Assembly (NCBI GenBank): GCA_002344885.1
Contig: DDUQ01000017.1
Span: forward strand, 775 to 9,069
DNA from: Comamonadaceae bacterium UBA2334
GTDB taxonomy: Bacteria > Pseudomonadota > Gammaproteobacteria > Burkholderiales > Burkholderiaceae_C
DNA length: 8,295 bases
Reading direction: 5' to 3'
A program made the translations under genes and the position numbers. The notes beneath the pieces are model-generated. The model was not told the origin of the DNA. It saw nothing but the letters and a program-made list of their open reading frames with translations, and made no database searches. Shown in pieces: positions 1 to 7,500 of the stretch (positions are counted from its first letter, which is position 1; each line of letters opens with the position of its first letter).

Positions 1-258
1 GATCTTGCCCGTCTTGGCGGCGCGCTCGATGGTCTCCACCACCTGGCGGACCTGCTCGTCGCGGACGACGATCTCGAGCTTCGTCTTGGGGACGAAGTCC
101 ACGATGTACTCGGCCCCGCGATAGACCTCGCGCTTGCCGCCCGTGCGGCCGAAGCCCTTCACGTCACTGACCGTCATGCCTTCGATGCCGATCTCGGCGA
201 GCGCCTCTTTCACCTCGTCGAGCTTGAAGGGTTTGATGATGGCGGATACAAGTTTCAT
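1..258 (-). CDS. glnK: P-II family nitrogen regulatory protein, GlnK type (C-terminus beyond window)
   Basis: P-II proteins are small cytoplasmic trimers that sense 2-oxoglutarate and ATP/ADP and control ammonium uptake (AmtB), glutamine synthetase adenylylation and NtrB. The frame is open from the ATG at 258 to the window edge and gives 86 of the usual ~112 residues. It begins MKLVSAIIKPFKLDEVKEAL, the classical P-II N-terminus. The T-loop lies at about residues 37-55 and contains YRGAEY, with Tyr51 at the conserved uridylylation position. The second family signature begins at the edge (residues 80-86, AAKTGKI). A GAGGAG Shine-Dalgarno sits 9 bases before the ATG. The T-loop front reads GRTGGKREVYRG instead of the common proteobacterial GRQKGHTELYRG. 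The sigma-54 promoter and NtrC-like sites upstream favour glnK over glnB, and amtB would be expected beyond the left edge (inference). Family certain, paralogue less so. Confidence 0.93.
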   Translation of the reverse strand, partial: MKLVSAIIKPFKLDEVKEALAEIGIEGMTVSDVKGFGRTGGKREVYRGAEYIVDFVPKTKLEIVVRDEQVRQVVETIERAAKTGKI

Positions 259-267
259 GAGAACACA

Positions 268-273
268 CTCCTC
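268..273 (-). promoter_or_regulatory. Shine-Dalgarno of glnK
   Basis: The minus strand reads GAGGAG, 9 bases before the ATG at 258. It is a strong ribosome binding site, fixes the glnK start, and lies within the short leader predicted from the sigma-54 promoter. Confidence 0.8.
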
Positions 274-295
274 AGGGATGACGATGACAGGCATC

Positions 296-313
296 AAGCA
301 CAGACCGTGCCAA
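296..313 (-). promoter_or_regulatory. Sigma-54 (-24/-12) promoter of glnK
   Basis: The minus strand reads TTGGCACGGTCTGTGCTT. Against the RpoN consensus (TGGCACG, 4 bases, TTGCW) only the first T of the -12 box differs. The GG (311-310) and GC (299-298) doublets have exactly the required spacing. The predicted transcription start is near 286, giving a leader of about 28 bases that contains the glnK Shine-Dalgarno. Sigma-54 control is established for glnK-amtB operons in many proteobacteria. Here it is inferred from sequence. Confidence 0.8.
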
Positions 314-422
314 CTTGCACCCACCCTGCCGTACCGACTGTGGGCAGGGCCAGCCTGAAAACAGCCAAAATCACGCTGTGCGCGTCCCAACATCGACCGC
401 AACACGGGCCACCGCCCAACAC

Positions 423-464
423 CGCACCGAAAAAGTGCATACAGCCGGTGCACGGGTCTGCACC
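423..464. promoter_or_regulatory. Cluster of NtrC-like binding sites upstream of glnK and comM
   Basis: Two overlapping 17-base matches to the NtrC operator form (TGCAC, 7 bases, GTGCA) are visible. One is CGCACCGAAAAAGTGCA at 423-439 and the other TGCATACAGCCGGTGCA at 436-452. A further TGCACC at 459-464 makes an inverted repeat with GGTGCA at 447-452 (6-base gap). The four half-sites are spaced by about one helical turn. They lie roughly 137-178 bases upstream of the predicted sigma-54 start of glnK, a normal enhancer distance. They also lie 19-60 bases before the comM start. The role is inferred and no binding is shown. Confidence 0.62.
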
Positions 465-469
465 AAACC

Positions 470-475
470 AGGGAG
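470..475 (+). promoter_or_regulatory. Shine-Dalgarno deciding the TTG start of comM
   Basis: AGGGAG lies 7 bases before the TTG at 483. The frame stays open upstream to at least 315, but family similarity begins exactly at this TTG, so site and homology agree on the start. Confidence 0.7.
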
Positions 476-482
476 TGTTGTT

Positions 483-2057
483 TTGAGCCTTTCCGTGATC
501 CAAAGCCGTGCATTGCTGGGCCTGAGCGCCCCACAAGTGTGTGTGGAGGTGCACCTGGCCAATGGCTTGCCCAGTTTCACGCTCGTCGGCCTGGCCGACA
601 CCGAAGTGAAGGAAGCGCGCGAACGTGTGCGCTCTGCCTTGCAGAACAGCGGGCTGGAATTCCCGGCCAACCAGCGCATCACCGTCAACCTCGCGCCCGC
701 CGACCTGCCCAAGGACAGTGGCCGGTTCGACCTGCCCATTGCCCTGGGGTTGCTCGCGGCCCAGGGTGTGATCGACCCCGCCCGCCTGGCCGACCATGAA
801 TTTGCCGGCGAACTCAGCCTGGGCGGCCAACTGCGCCCGGTTCGGGGCGCGCTGGCCATGGCACTGGCCCTGCAGACCGACAGGCCGTCCGTTGGCCGGG
901 CGATGCCCACCCTGGTGCTGCCCCCTGGCAGTGCGGAAGAAGCCGCGCTGGTGCCTGGCACCCGTGTGGTCCGCGCACGCACCTTGCTCGACGTGGTGAC
1001 GCGGCTTCGGCCACCGGGCGATGCCACACACACGGCAGACCCCGACGGCTGGGCCGTGATGTCGCCGGTTCCACCCGCCCAGTCGGCACGGGTGCCTGAC
1101 CTGTCCGACGTCAAAGGACAGGCTGCGGCCCGCCGCGCGCTGGAAATTGCGGCCGCCGGTGGCCACAGCCTGTTGATGAGCGGCCCACCCGGCGCAGGCA
1201 AGAGTATGCTGGCCCACCGATTCGCGGGCTTGCTGCCCCCCATGACCGATCAGCAGGCGCTGGAATCGGCCGCGATTGCCTCGCTGACCGGGCGTTTCGA
1301 CATGGCGCATTGGGGGCAGCGCCCGACGGTTGCCCCGCACCACAGCGCCAGCGCGGTGGCTCTGGTGGGCGGCGGTTCACCGCCCAAACCGGGTGAAATA
1401 TCGTTGGCCCACCATGGTGTTCTGTTTCTGGACGAGTTGCCCGAATTTCCACGTGCCGCGCTGGAGGCCCTGCGGGAACCGCTGGAAACGGGCAGTGTCC
1501 GCATTTCCAGGGCAGCGCACCAGACCGAGTTTCCGGCCCGCTTCCAGCTGATTGCCGCCATGAACCCCTGCCCCTGCGGCTACCTGGGCCACCCCACCAT
1601 TGCCTGCAAAGACACGCCCGACCAGGTGGCCCGCTACCAGGCCAAGCTGAGCGGCCCGCTGCTTGACCGCATCGACCTGCACGTGGATGTACCCGCCCTG
1701 CCGCCCGATGAGCTGCTGGCGCCAGACAAAGCCAACGGTACTGATAGCAAAGAAACCTCACAGGATGTGCGCAAGCGGGTTATTCAGGCACAAGAAATTG
1801 CCGAGCGCCGCCAGGGCAAGCCCAACCATGCCCTGCAAGGCACCGAGCTGGAGACGCAAGTGACGCTCGACGATGCAAGTCGGCACTTCCTGAACAAGGC
1901 AGCCGCCCGGCTCGGCTGGTCGGCCCGCAGCACCCACCGCGCCATGCGGGTGGCGCGAACCATTGCCGACCTGGCCGGGTCAGACCAGGTTCTGGTCAGC
2001 CACCTGGCTGAAGCGGTGCAGTACAGACGCCAGGCCTCTCCTCCACCCGGCCGCTGA
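483..2057 (+). CDS. comM: ComM / YifB family AAA+ ATPase (Mg-chelatase-like), natural transformation helicase
   Basis: This gene encodes 524 residues (E. coli YifB is about 506). ComM is a cytoplasmic hexameric helicase that promotes branch migration when incoming DNA is integrated during natural transformation. From the TTG at 483 the protein reads (M)SLSVIQSRALLGL, the typical N-terminus. Residues ~20-140 form the ChlI/Lon-like S5-fold domain (VEVHLANGLPSFTLVGLAD, ITVNLAPADLPKDSGRFDLP). The Mg-chelatase-type AAA+ core follows, with Walker A GPPGAGKS at 234-241 and Walker B VLFLDE at 313-318. The family motif NPCPCGY at 361-367 is followed by a third Cys at 375, and GPLLDRIDLHVDVP comes next. 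The C-terminal helical domain (AARLGWSARSTHRAMRVART) is complete. All key residues are present. The upstream in-frame ATG at 315 would add 56 residues with no family resemblance and was not used. It is divergent from glnK, and the next gene starts 21 bases later. Confidence 0.95.
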   Translation: MSLSVIQSRALLGLSAPQVCVEVHLANGLPSFTLVGLADTEVKEARERVRSALQNSGLEFPANQRITVNLAPADLPKDSGRFDLPIALGLLAAQGVIDPARLADHEFAGELSLGGQLRPVRGALAMALALQTDRPSVGRAMPTLVLPPGSAEEAALVPGTRVVRARTLLDVVTRLRPPGDATHTADPDGWAVMSPVPPAQSARVPDLSDVKGQAAARRALEIAAAGGHSLLMSGPPGAGKSMLAHRFAGLLPPMTDQQALESAAIASLTGRFDMAHWGQRPTVAPHHSASAVALVGGGSPPKPGEISLAHHGVLFLDELPEFPRAALEALREPLETGSVRISRAAHQTEFPARFQLIAAMNPCPCGYLGHPTIACKDTPDQVARYQAKLSGPLLDRIDLHVDVPALPPDELLAPDKANGTDSKETSQDVRKRVIQAQEIAERRQGKPNHALQGTELETQVTLDDASRHFLNKAAARLGWSARSTHRAMRVARTIADLAGSDQVLVSHLAEAVQYRRQASPPPGR

Positions 2058-2078
2058 AGCCCAAGTGGTGATACCTGC

Positions 2079-2753
2079 ATGCGAACACTGATCATTGACG
2101 ACCACCCCACTTTCAGCAACGGCCTGCGCCTGTTGCTCAGCGCCTTGGGGCTTGCCCGGGACGCCGAAACCTGCACCCGCTCCGAGCAGGCATGTCAACT
2201 GCTGCAAGCTCGGCAGTTCGACCTGATCCTGATGGACTGGGTGCTGGGCAGCGAAAGCCTGAGCGGCACAGCACTGATCGCCCGACTGAAGGAACTGGCC
2301 CCCGACACACGCGTGGTCGTGGTGTCGGGGGCAGCCGATGCCACCGCTGTCCGAAACGCCATCGACGCGGGTGCTGTGGGCTTTGTACCGAAGGAAACCG
2401 ACTCGACCACACTGATCGAAGCCATCCGTGTGACCTCGCAAGGTCGGATCTACTTGCCTGAAAACGCGTTGACCTCCAACCCCACCCCACCGTCAAACCC
2501 GAGCGGCGAACCGCCGCCTGCACCACAAGGGGCTCGACTGGCAGATGCCTACCCCGACCTCACACCCCGCCAGCGAGACACACTGGTGTGCGCGTTGCGG
2601 GGTGAACCGAACAAGGTGATTGCGCGGCAGTTGTACCTGTCAGAAGACACCGTCAAACAACACCTGAAAGCCGTTTACCGGGTCTTGAATGTGCGCAACC
2701 GGGCCGAGGCCATCTACCTCCTGGCCAGACAAGGGATACAGGTGTTCGAATGA
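2079..2753 (+). CDS. LuxR/NarL-type response regulator transcription factor
   Basis: This gene encodes 224 residues, the normal size for the NarL/FixJ class. Residues 1-120 are a receiver domain with the acidic pair Asp7/Asp8, the phospho-acceptor Asp53 (LILMDW), Ser83 at the switch position and Lys105 (VPKE). A Pro-rich linker (~132-151) leads to a GerE-type helix-turn-helix at ~158-218. That domain shows LTPRQRDTL, NKVIARQLYLSEDTVKQHL and VRNRAEA, the classical LuxR recognition pattern. All phosphorylation residues are intact, so it should be a phosphorylation-controlled DNA-binding protein. It starts 21 bases after comM without an obvious strong Shine-Dalgarno, and its TGA overlaps the ATG of the kinase gene (ATGA). 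Translational coupling and a cognate pair are therefore likely. Target genes cannot be told from the sequence. Confidence 0.93.
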   Translation: MRTLIIDDHPTFSNGLRLLLSALGLARDAETCTRSEQACQLLQARQFDLILMDWVLGSESLSGTALIARLKELAPDTRVVVVSGAADATAVRNAIDAGAVGFVPKETDSTTLIEAIRVTSQGRIYLPENALTSNPTPPSNPSGEPPPAPQGARLADAYPDLTPRQRDTLVCALRGEPNKVIARQLYLSEDTVKQHLKAVYRVLNVRNRAEAIYLLARQGIQVFE

Positions 2754-4570
2754 ACCCCCTGCACGCACCGGCTGCGAGCTGCCCGCCCGCACACAGCAGC
2801 GATACGGCTGCCGCCGTCGCCAGGCTGGTGGAAGACCAGTTCGTCGACACCTATCTGCGCAACAGCGGCAAGGCGCAAATCGGCCTCTTTCTGTCTGCGG
2901 TCGTGGCCGCGCTGATCTGGAACGGCCGTGCCCACAGCGTCTGGCCCTTGGTCTGGCTCGCGGTGTTCGGCCTGGTCACGGGTTGGCGCTACCTGAAAAC
3001 CGCCGACTTCGTGCTGGCGGGCCAAGGCAACGGACGTTTCCGCCGCGTGGAGTTGACCTTGCTGGTCAACGGCATCCTGATGGCGGCGCCTTTGTCGGCG
3101 TTTGCCGCTTACACCGAACTGGAGCGCATGGCCATCTCCATCATCCTGATGGCGACAGCCACCGCATCCACGACCACCACCAGTGGCTACCGCTCGGTCT
3201 TCCTCGCTTTTGCGCTGCCCATGCTGGCCCCACTGGCACTGGCCTGGGCGCTGGCCCCCCACCCCGATGCCACCTGGCTGAGTACCTGGGGCATTTCCGT
3301 CCTGATCCTGTTCTACCTGGGGTTTCTGGTGAACGTGGCCCGGCAGGTGGCGGCCGTGTTCGTCCAGTCCTGTCAGTACCGCCTCGGTGAACAGCAGACC
3401 AACCTGCAACTCAAAGCCGCGCTGGACGTGGCGGACGAATCCAACCGGGCGAAAACCCAGTTTCTGGCAGCCGCCAGCCACGACCTGCGCCAGCCCCTGC
3501 ACAGCATCAACGTGCTGGTGGCCACCCTGTCGCTGCGGCCACTCGATGCCGACACACAAGACATTGTCCGCCTGCTCGATTCGGTCAACCAAACGATGTC
3601 CAGGCAGCTCGACACGCTGCTCGACCTCTCCAAGCTGGATGCGGGCGTGGTCGTTCCCCACATGGCCAGCCACCGGTTGGACACCCTGGCCCTGGCGCAC
3701 GCAAAAGCCCTGGCACCCGTCGCGACCGCCCAAGGCGTCAAACTGGTGGCGGACAACGCGCCTGCCATCGCTGTGACGACCGATGATGTGCTGCTGCGCC
3801 GCGTGCTGAGCAACCTGACCGACAACGCCCTGAAGTTCACCCCCTCTGGCGGAAGCCTCCGGCTGAGCGTGTGGCAGGCAGACGGTCAGGCCCATCTGTC
3901 GGTGGCAGACAGCGGCATCGGCATCCCGCCCGAAGCACACCATCGCGTGTTTCAGGCATTTTTTCAGCTCGGCAATGCCGAGCGCGACCGCCAGAAAGGG
4001 CTGGGGCTTGGCCTGTCCATCGTCCAACGGCTGTGCAACCTGATGGGCATCAGCTTGCGAATGGAGTCAGCCCCAGGCATGGGCACCACCATCACACTGT
4101 CCTGGCCGCTAGCGTCAACCCTACCGGCAACAGCAGGCAGCACCCCATTGCAGGCACTTGCCCCCGTCAAGCCCGGGCTGACCGTGCTGGTGCTTGACGA
4201 CGATGCGACGGTGCGGCAAAGCATGCGCCTGTTCCTGCGCCAACTGGGTTGCCAGGTGCTCGAGGCCAGCGACACCGCACACGCCGTGACCCTCGCGACA
4301 CAGCACCCGGTGAACGTCCTGCTGACAGACCAACGCCTCAAAGGTGACGACACAGGCATTGCGGCCATCGAGCAGGTCAGAGCAGTACGGCCGGACATGA
4401 CAGCCGCCATCGTGACCGGGGACACCGCGCCCGACAGGCTACAGGCCGCCCTGAGCACGCAGGTGCCGGTGCTTCACAAACCCGTGTCGCTGGACAAACT
4501 CACCGCGCTGCTGGCAGGCGTGCCTGCAACGGCAGTTACCGTTGAACGCGATCATTTGCGCAGCGACTGA
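2750..4570 (+). CDS. Membrane-bound hybrid sensor histidine kinase with C-terminal receiver domain
   Basis: This gene encodes 606 residues. A cytoplasmic N-terminus (~1-40) is followed by about six hydrophobic segments (roughly 42-57, 63-83, 99-121, 127-142, 148-169, 176-198) with very short loops, so the sensor is the membrane module itself. A short coiled linker (~205-235) leads to the HisKA domain with phospho-accepting His244 (ASHDLRQPLHS). The ATPase domain follows: N-box Asn359 (LSNLTDNALKF), G1 Asp387 (VADSGIGIP), F-box FQAFFQLGN, G2 KGLGLGLSIV (~416-425) and G3 GMGTTI. A receiver domain fills ~475-592 with Asp483-485, phospho-acceptor Asp527 (LLTDQRL), Thr556 and Lys577. All catalytic residues are present. 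No HPt domain is seen, so whether His244 passes phosphate directly to the neighbouring regulator or the receiver acts as a sink is open. It is translationally coupled to the preceding regulator, and its 3' end overlaps the opposing GGDEF-EAL gene by 19 bases. The stimulus is unknown. Confidence 0.93.
   Translation: MNPLHAPAASCPPAHSSDTAAAVARLVEDQFVDTYLRNSGKAQIGLFLSAVVAALIWNGRAHSVWPLVWLAVFGLVTGWRYLKTADFVLAGQGNGRFRRVELTLLVNGILMAAPLSAFAAYTELERMAISIILMATATASTTTTSGYRSVFLAFALPMLAPLALAWALAPHPDATWLSTWGISVLILFYLGFLVNVARQVAAVFVQSCQYRLGEQQTNLQLKAALDVADESNRAKTQFLAAASHDLRQPLHSINVLVATLSLRPLDADTQDIVRLLDSVNQTMSRQLDTLLDLSKLDAGVVVPHMASHRLDTLALAHAKALAPVATAQGVKLVADNAPAIAVTTDDVLLRRVLSNLTDNALKFTPSGGSLRLSVWQADGQAHLSVADSGIGIPPEAHHRVFQAFFQLGNAERDRQKGLGLGLSIVQRLCNLMGISLRMESAPGMGTTITLSWPLASTLPATAGSTPLQALAPVKPGLTVLVLDDDATVRQSMRLFLRQLGCQVLEASDTAHAVTLATQHPVNVLLTDQRLKGDDTGIAAIEQVRAVRPDMTAAIVTGDTAPDRLQAALSTQVPVLHKPVSLDKLTALLAGVPATAVTVERDHLRSD
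4527..4544. other. Small inverted repeat near the convergent gene ends
   Basis: CAACGG and CCGTTG flank the 6-base loop CAGTTA. The repeat lies inside the last codons of the kinase gene and 8-25 bases past the stop of the opposing GGDEF-EAL gene. It could form a 6-bp hairpin at that gene's transcript end, but no run of U follows. I would not call it an intrinsic terminator. A second 5-bp inverted repeat (4572-4576 with 4584-4588) follows the kinase stop, also without a T tract. Confidence 0.3.
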
Positions 4571-7500
4571 CGCCGCTCGTCACGCGGCTGACTGCTGGTC
4601 ACCCACTGCAGGAAAGCGTCCTCTGGCATCGGCCTGCCGAAGCCATAGCCCTGCAGCTCGTCGCACCCCAACGCGGTCAGTGCCTGGGCAGTGGGCATGT
4701 TTTCGACACCCTCGGCCACGACCTTCAGGCCCAGCGTGTGCCCGAGGCCGATCACGGCCTGGACGATCGCGGCATCGGCCGCATCGTCCAGCATGCCGAA
4801 CACAAACGACTGGTCCACTTTCAGCTTGTCAATTTCGAAGCGCTTCAGGTAAGCCAGACTGGAGTAACCGGTACCGAAATCGTCAATGGCCACTTCCACG
4901 CCCAGCGCCTTGAGCGCGCTGACCTGTTGCTGGGCAAACGCCGGGTTGTCCATCAGGTGTGATTCGGTCAACTCCAACTCCAGCTGCCCCGCCGCCAGCC
5001 CGGTCTGGTCGAGCGCCTCCCTGACCTGCGCCACCAACTGCTCGTCTGCCAACTGGGCAGCCGACAGGTTGACCGACAGCTGCAACCCCGCCATGCCAGG
5101 CTGGGCAGACATGGCCACCCATTGCCGACAGGCCTGGCCCAGCACCCAGGGGCCAATGGACCGGATCAACCCCGTTTCCTCGGCCAGTTGAATGAACTCG
5201 CCGGGTGGCACCTGGCCCAGCGTCGGGTTGTGCCACCGCAGCAAGGCCTCGGCACCGTGCAACCTGCGCGAACGTGCACTGAGCCGTGGCTGGAAATGCA
5301 GGCTGAATTCTCCATTCGCCAAAGCGGTGCGCAACTGTGCCTCCATGCCCTGGCGGGCCAACACACGCTGGTCTGTCTCGACCGAGTAGGCGCGAGCCGT
5401 GTCCCGACCGGCCGACTTGGCCTCGTACATCGCGGCATCGGCACGGCGCATCAGTTCGTCTTCGTCGGTACCGTCCTCCGGGTACAGCGCCATGCCCACG
5501 CTGCACGACACCGACAGGGTATGCCCCTCCACCACCAAAGGCTGGCGTACTGACGGGATGAGGCGCTGCGTGACCAGGGCTTCCAGCTCTGCACGGCTGG
5601 CCACGTGCCGCATGACGATGACAAACTCGTCCCCACCCAACCGGCTGACGGTATCGTGCGAGCGCACGGCCTGGACGAGTCGTCTGGCCACTGTTCGCAA
5701 CAATCCGTCGCCAATGTGATGGCCCATGGTGTCGTTGATAAGCTTGAACCGGTCCAGGTCAATGAACAGCACTGCGACCTGCTCATGGGCAGCGCGCGCT
5801 GCCGCCAGTGCCTCGGTCAGGCGAATCTGGCACAGAGCGCGGTTGGGCAGCTCGGTCAGCACATCGTGCTGGGCCAGGAAACGGATGCGCTCTTCCTTGG
5901 CTTTGCGGTCGGTGATGTCGATGGCAATGCCGATGTAGCTGGCATGCACGGCTCCGCCGTCCTGCCGCACCGCCGACACCATCAGCCATGCCGGGTAGGT
6001 TTCGCCAGATTGCCGCCTGAACCGCACCTCGCCCTGCCAGTTGTCTTTGTCAGTCAGGCTGTCCCATGCGGGGCCGGGGCCGTCCAGCAGGAAAGCCAAC
6101 TCCTCGCCCAACACCTCGTAGTACTCATACCCCGTGCCACGACAAAACGCCGCGTTGACGCTCATCACCTGACGCTTCGCGTTCATGATGATGATGCCTT
6201 CCGACGAGGCCTCGAACACCTTGGCCCACAGCTCCAGCCGCTGCTCCATCACCTTCAGCACGTTGATGGGCGTGAACGCCGTCAGCACGGCATCCTGCCC
6301 CTGGTAGGTCAGCCGCCGGGCCGAGAGCACCGCCCAGGCAGGCTCTGTGCCACCCAGCCAACGCACCTCGAACTCGTCTACCGCCCCACGGTCGGCCAGG
6401 CGCTGGAAAAACCGCGCACGCACCCCAGGCTCCAACCCGGTACGCCACGGGTCCACCTGGCAAACGCCTATCCAGGGCCGGGCTGGGGTATTGACGTGCA
6501 GGATGTGATGGTCGGGCACTGAAGTCACGACCATGGGAATCGGAACCGCTTCTGCCAGTTCGTGCTGCGCCTCAGCCGCACGGGCGCTGGCGGCCAGTTC
6601 CTGCTGCACCTGACGGTCCTGATCCAGCTGCGCCAGCATGCTGTTGAAAGCGGTGAACAGGCGACCGATTTCATCCGTGCTGTGCCACTGTGCCCGCTGG
6701 GTGTAATCGGCGGTCAGCCGCACCTGCTCGGCCACATTAGCGAGGCCACGCAAGGGCCGGGCAATCTGGGCAGCCACCAGGTACACCACACTCAAAATGG
6801 CGGCCAGCAGCAGCAATGCGGTGCCCAGGTGAACAAACATGCGACCATAAAGGCCATCCACACGCGCCTGCAGCAACCCCGTCAGGGCCTGCAGACCTTG
6901 CGCCCATGCAACATCCAGCGCCTGCAACGCAGCCTGATGCGCTTCGGCCAGGTTTCTCAAATCAACTGCGTCAGGCGCCGTGTCTTCGGCCAGTTGGGCC
7001 AGCGCCACCTGATAGGTCTGCAAAGCGGCCAACACGCCCGACTGGCTGGTGTGCAAAGCCTGCTTCAACGGCGCGCCGCCTGCCACGATGGCTTGCAGGT
7101 AATCGGCCTCAATGCCCTGGCGCACCGCGTCCACCCGCCCGGCCAAGGTCAGCAAATGCACCTCCTTACCCTGCAGCGAGACCTGACCCGACGGGCTGAG
7201 GCCAAACGGCTGCGTCAGCGCCCGGCCTTCATGCAGCACCTGAACCAGCTCGGGAAAGCGCAGAGCCGTGATCGACATCACGTAATAGCTGTCCAGGTCA
7301 GGGTCGAGGATCAGGTTGGACTGGTTGGCCACGGTCGTCAGCAAGGTGCGTGCGGCCTCCACCAGTTGGCGCTCGGCAATCAGGGTTAGAACAGCACCGC
7401 TGCCAGCCGCGATCTCGGGACCACTGGCCCCATCTGGCAACGCCTGTGCAAACCGTGTGGCCACATCCGCCGAGCGCAACTGCGGGTCGCTGGACTGGCG

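Noticed and set aside
459..475. Third full NtrC operator TGCACCAAACCAGGGAG
   Set aside because: Only the left half-site matches. The right half overlaps the comM Shine-Dalgarno and does not fit GTGCA.
315..482. 56-codon in-frame extension of comM back to an ATG at 315
   Set aside because: The extra residues do not resemble ComM N-termini, and the segment contains the NtrC-like sites. The TTG at 483 has a good Shine-Dalgarno and matches the family start.
294..1343. Long minus-strand open frame of 349 codons opposite comM
   Set aside because: It is a shadow of comM. The product is rich in Gly, Gln, His and Arg without any domain, and comM on the other strand is complete with all motifs.
2714..4027. 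Minus-strand open frame of 437 codons opposite the histidine kinase
   Set aside because: Composition is Gln/His/Gly-rich and shadow-like, there is no recognisable domain, and it lies wholly against a well supported gene.
4572..4588. Possible terminator after the histidine kinase (GCCGC, 7-base loop, GCGGC)
   Set aside because: The stem is only 5 bp, no T run follows, and it lies inside the coding region of the opposing gene.
5605..6522. Plus-strand open frame of 305 codons opposite the GGDEF-EAL gene
   Set aside because: It is a typical GC-rich antisense shadow: His/Gln/Arg-rich with no motif, opposite intact GGDEF and PAS coding sequence.
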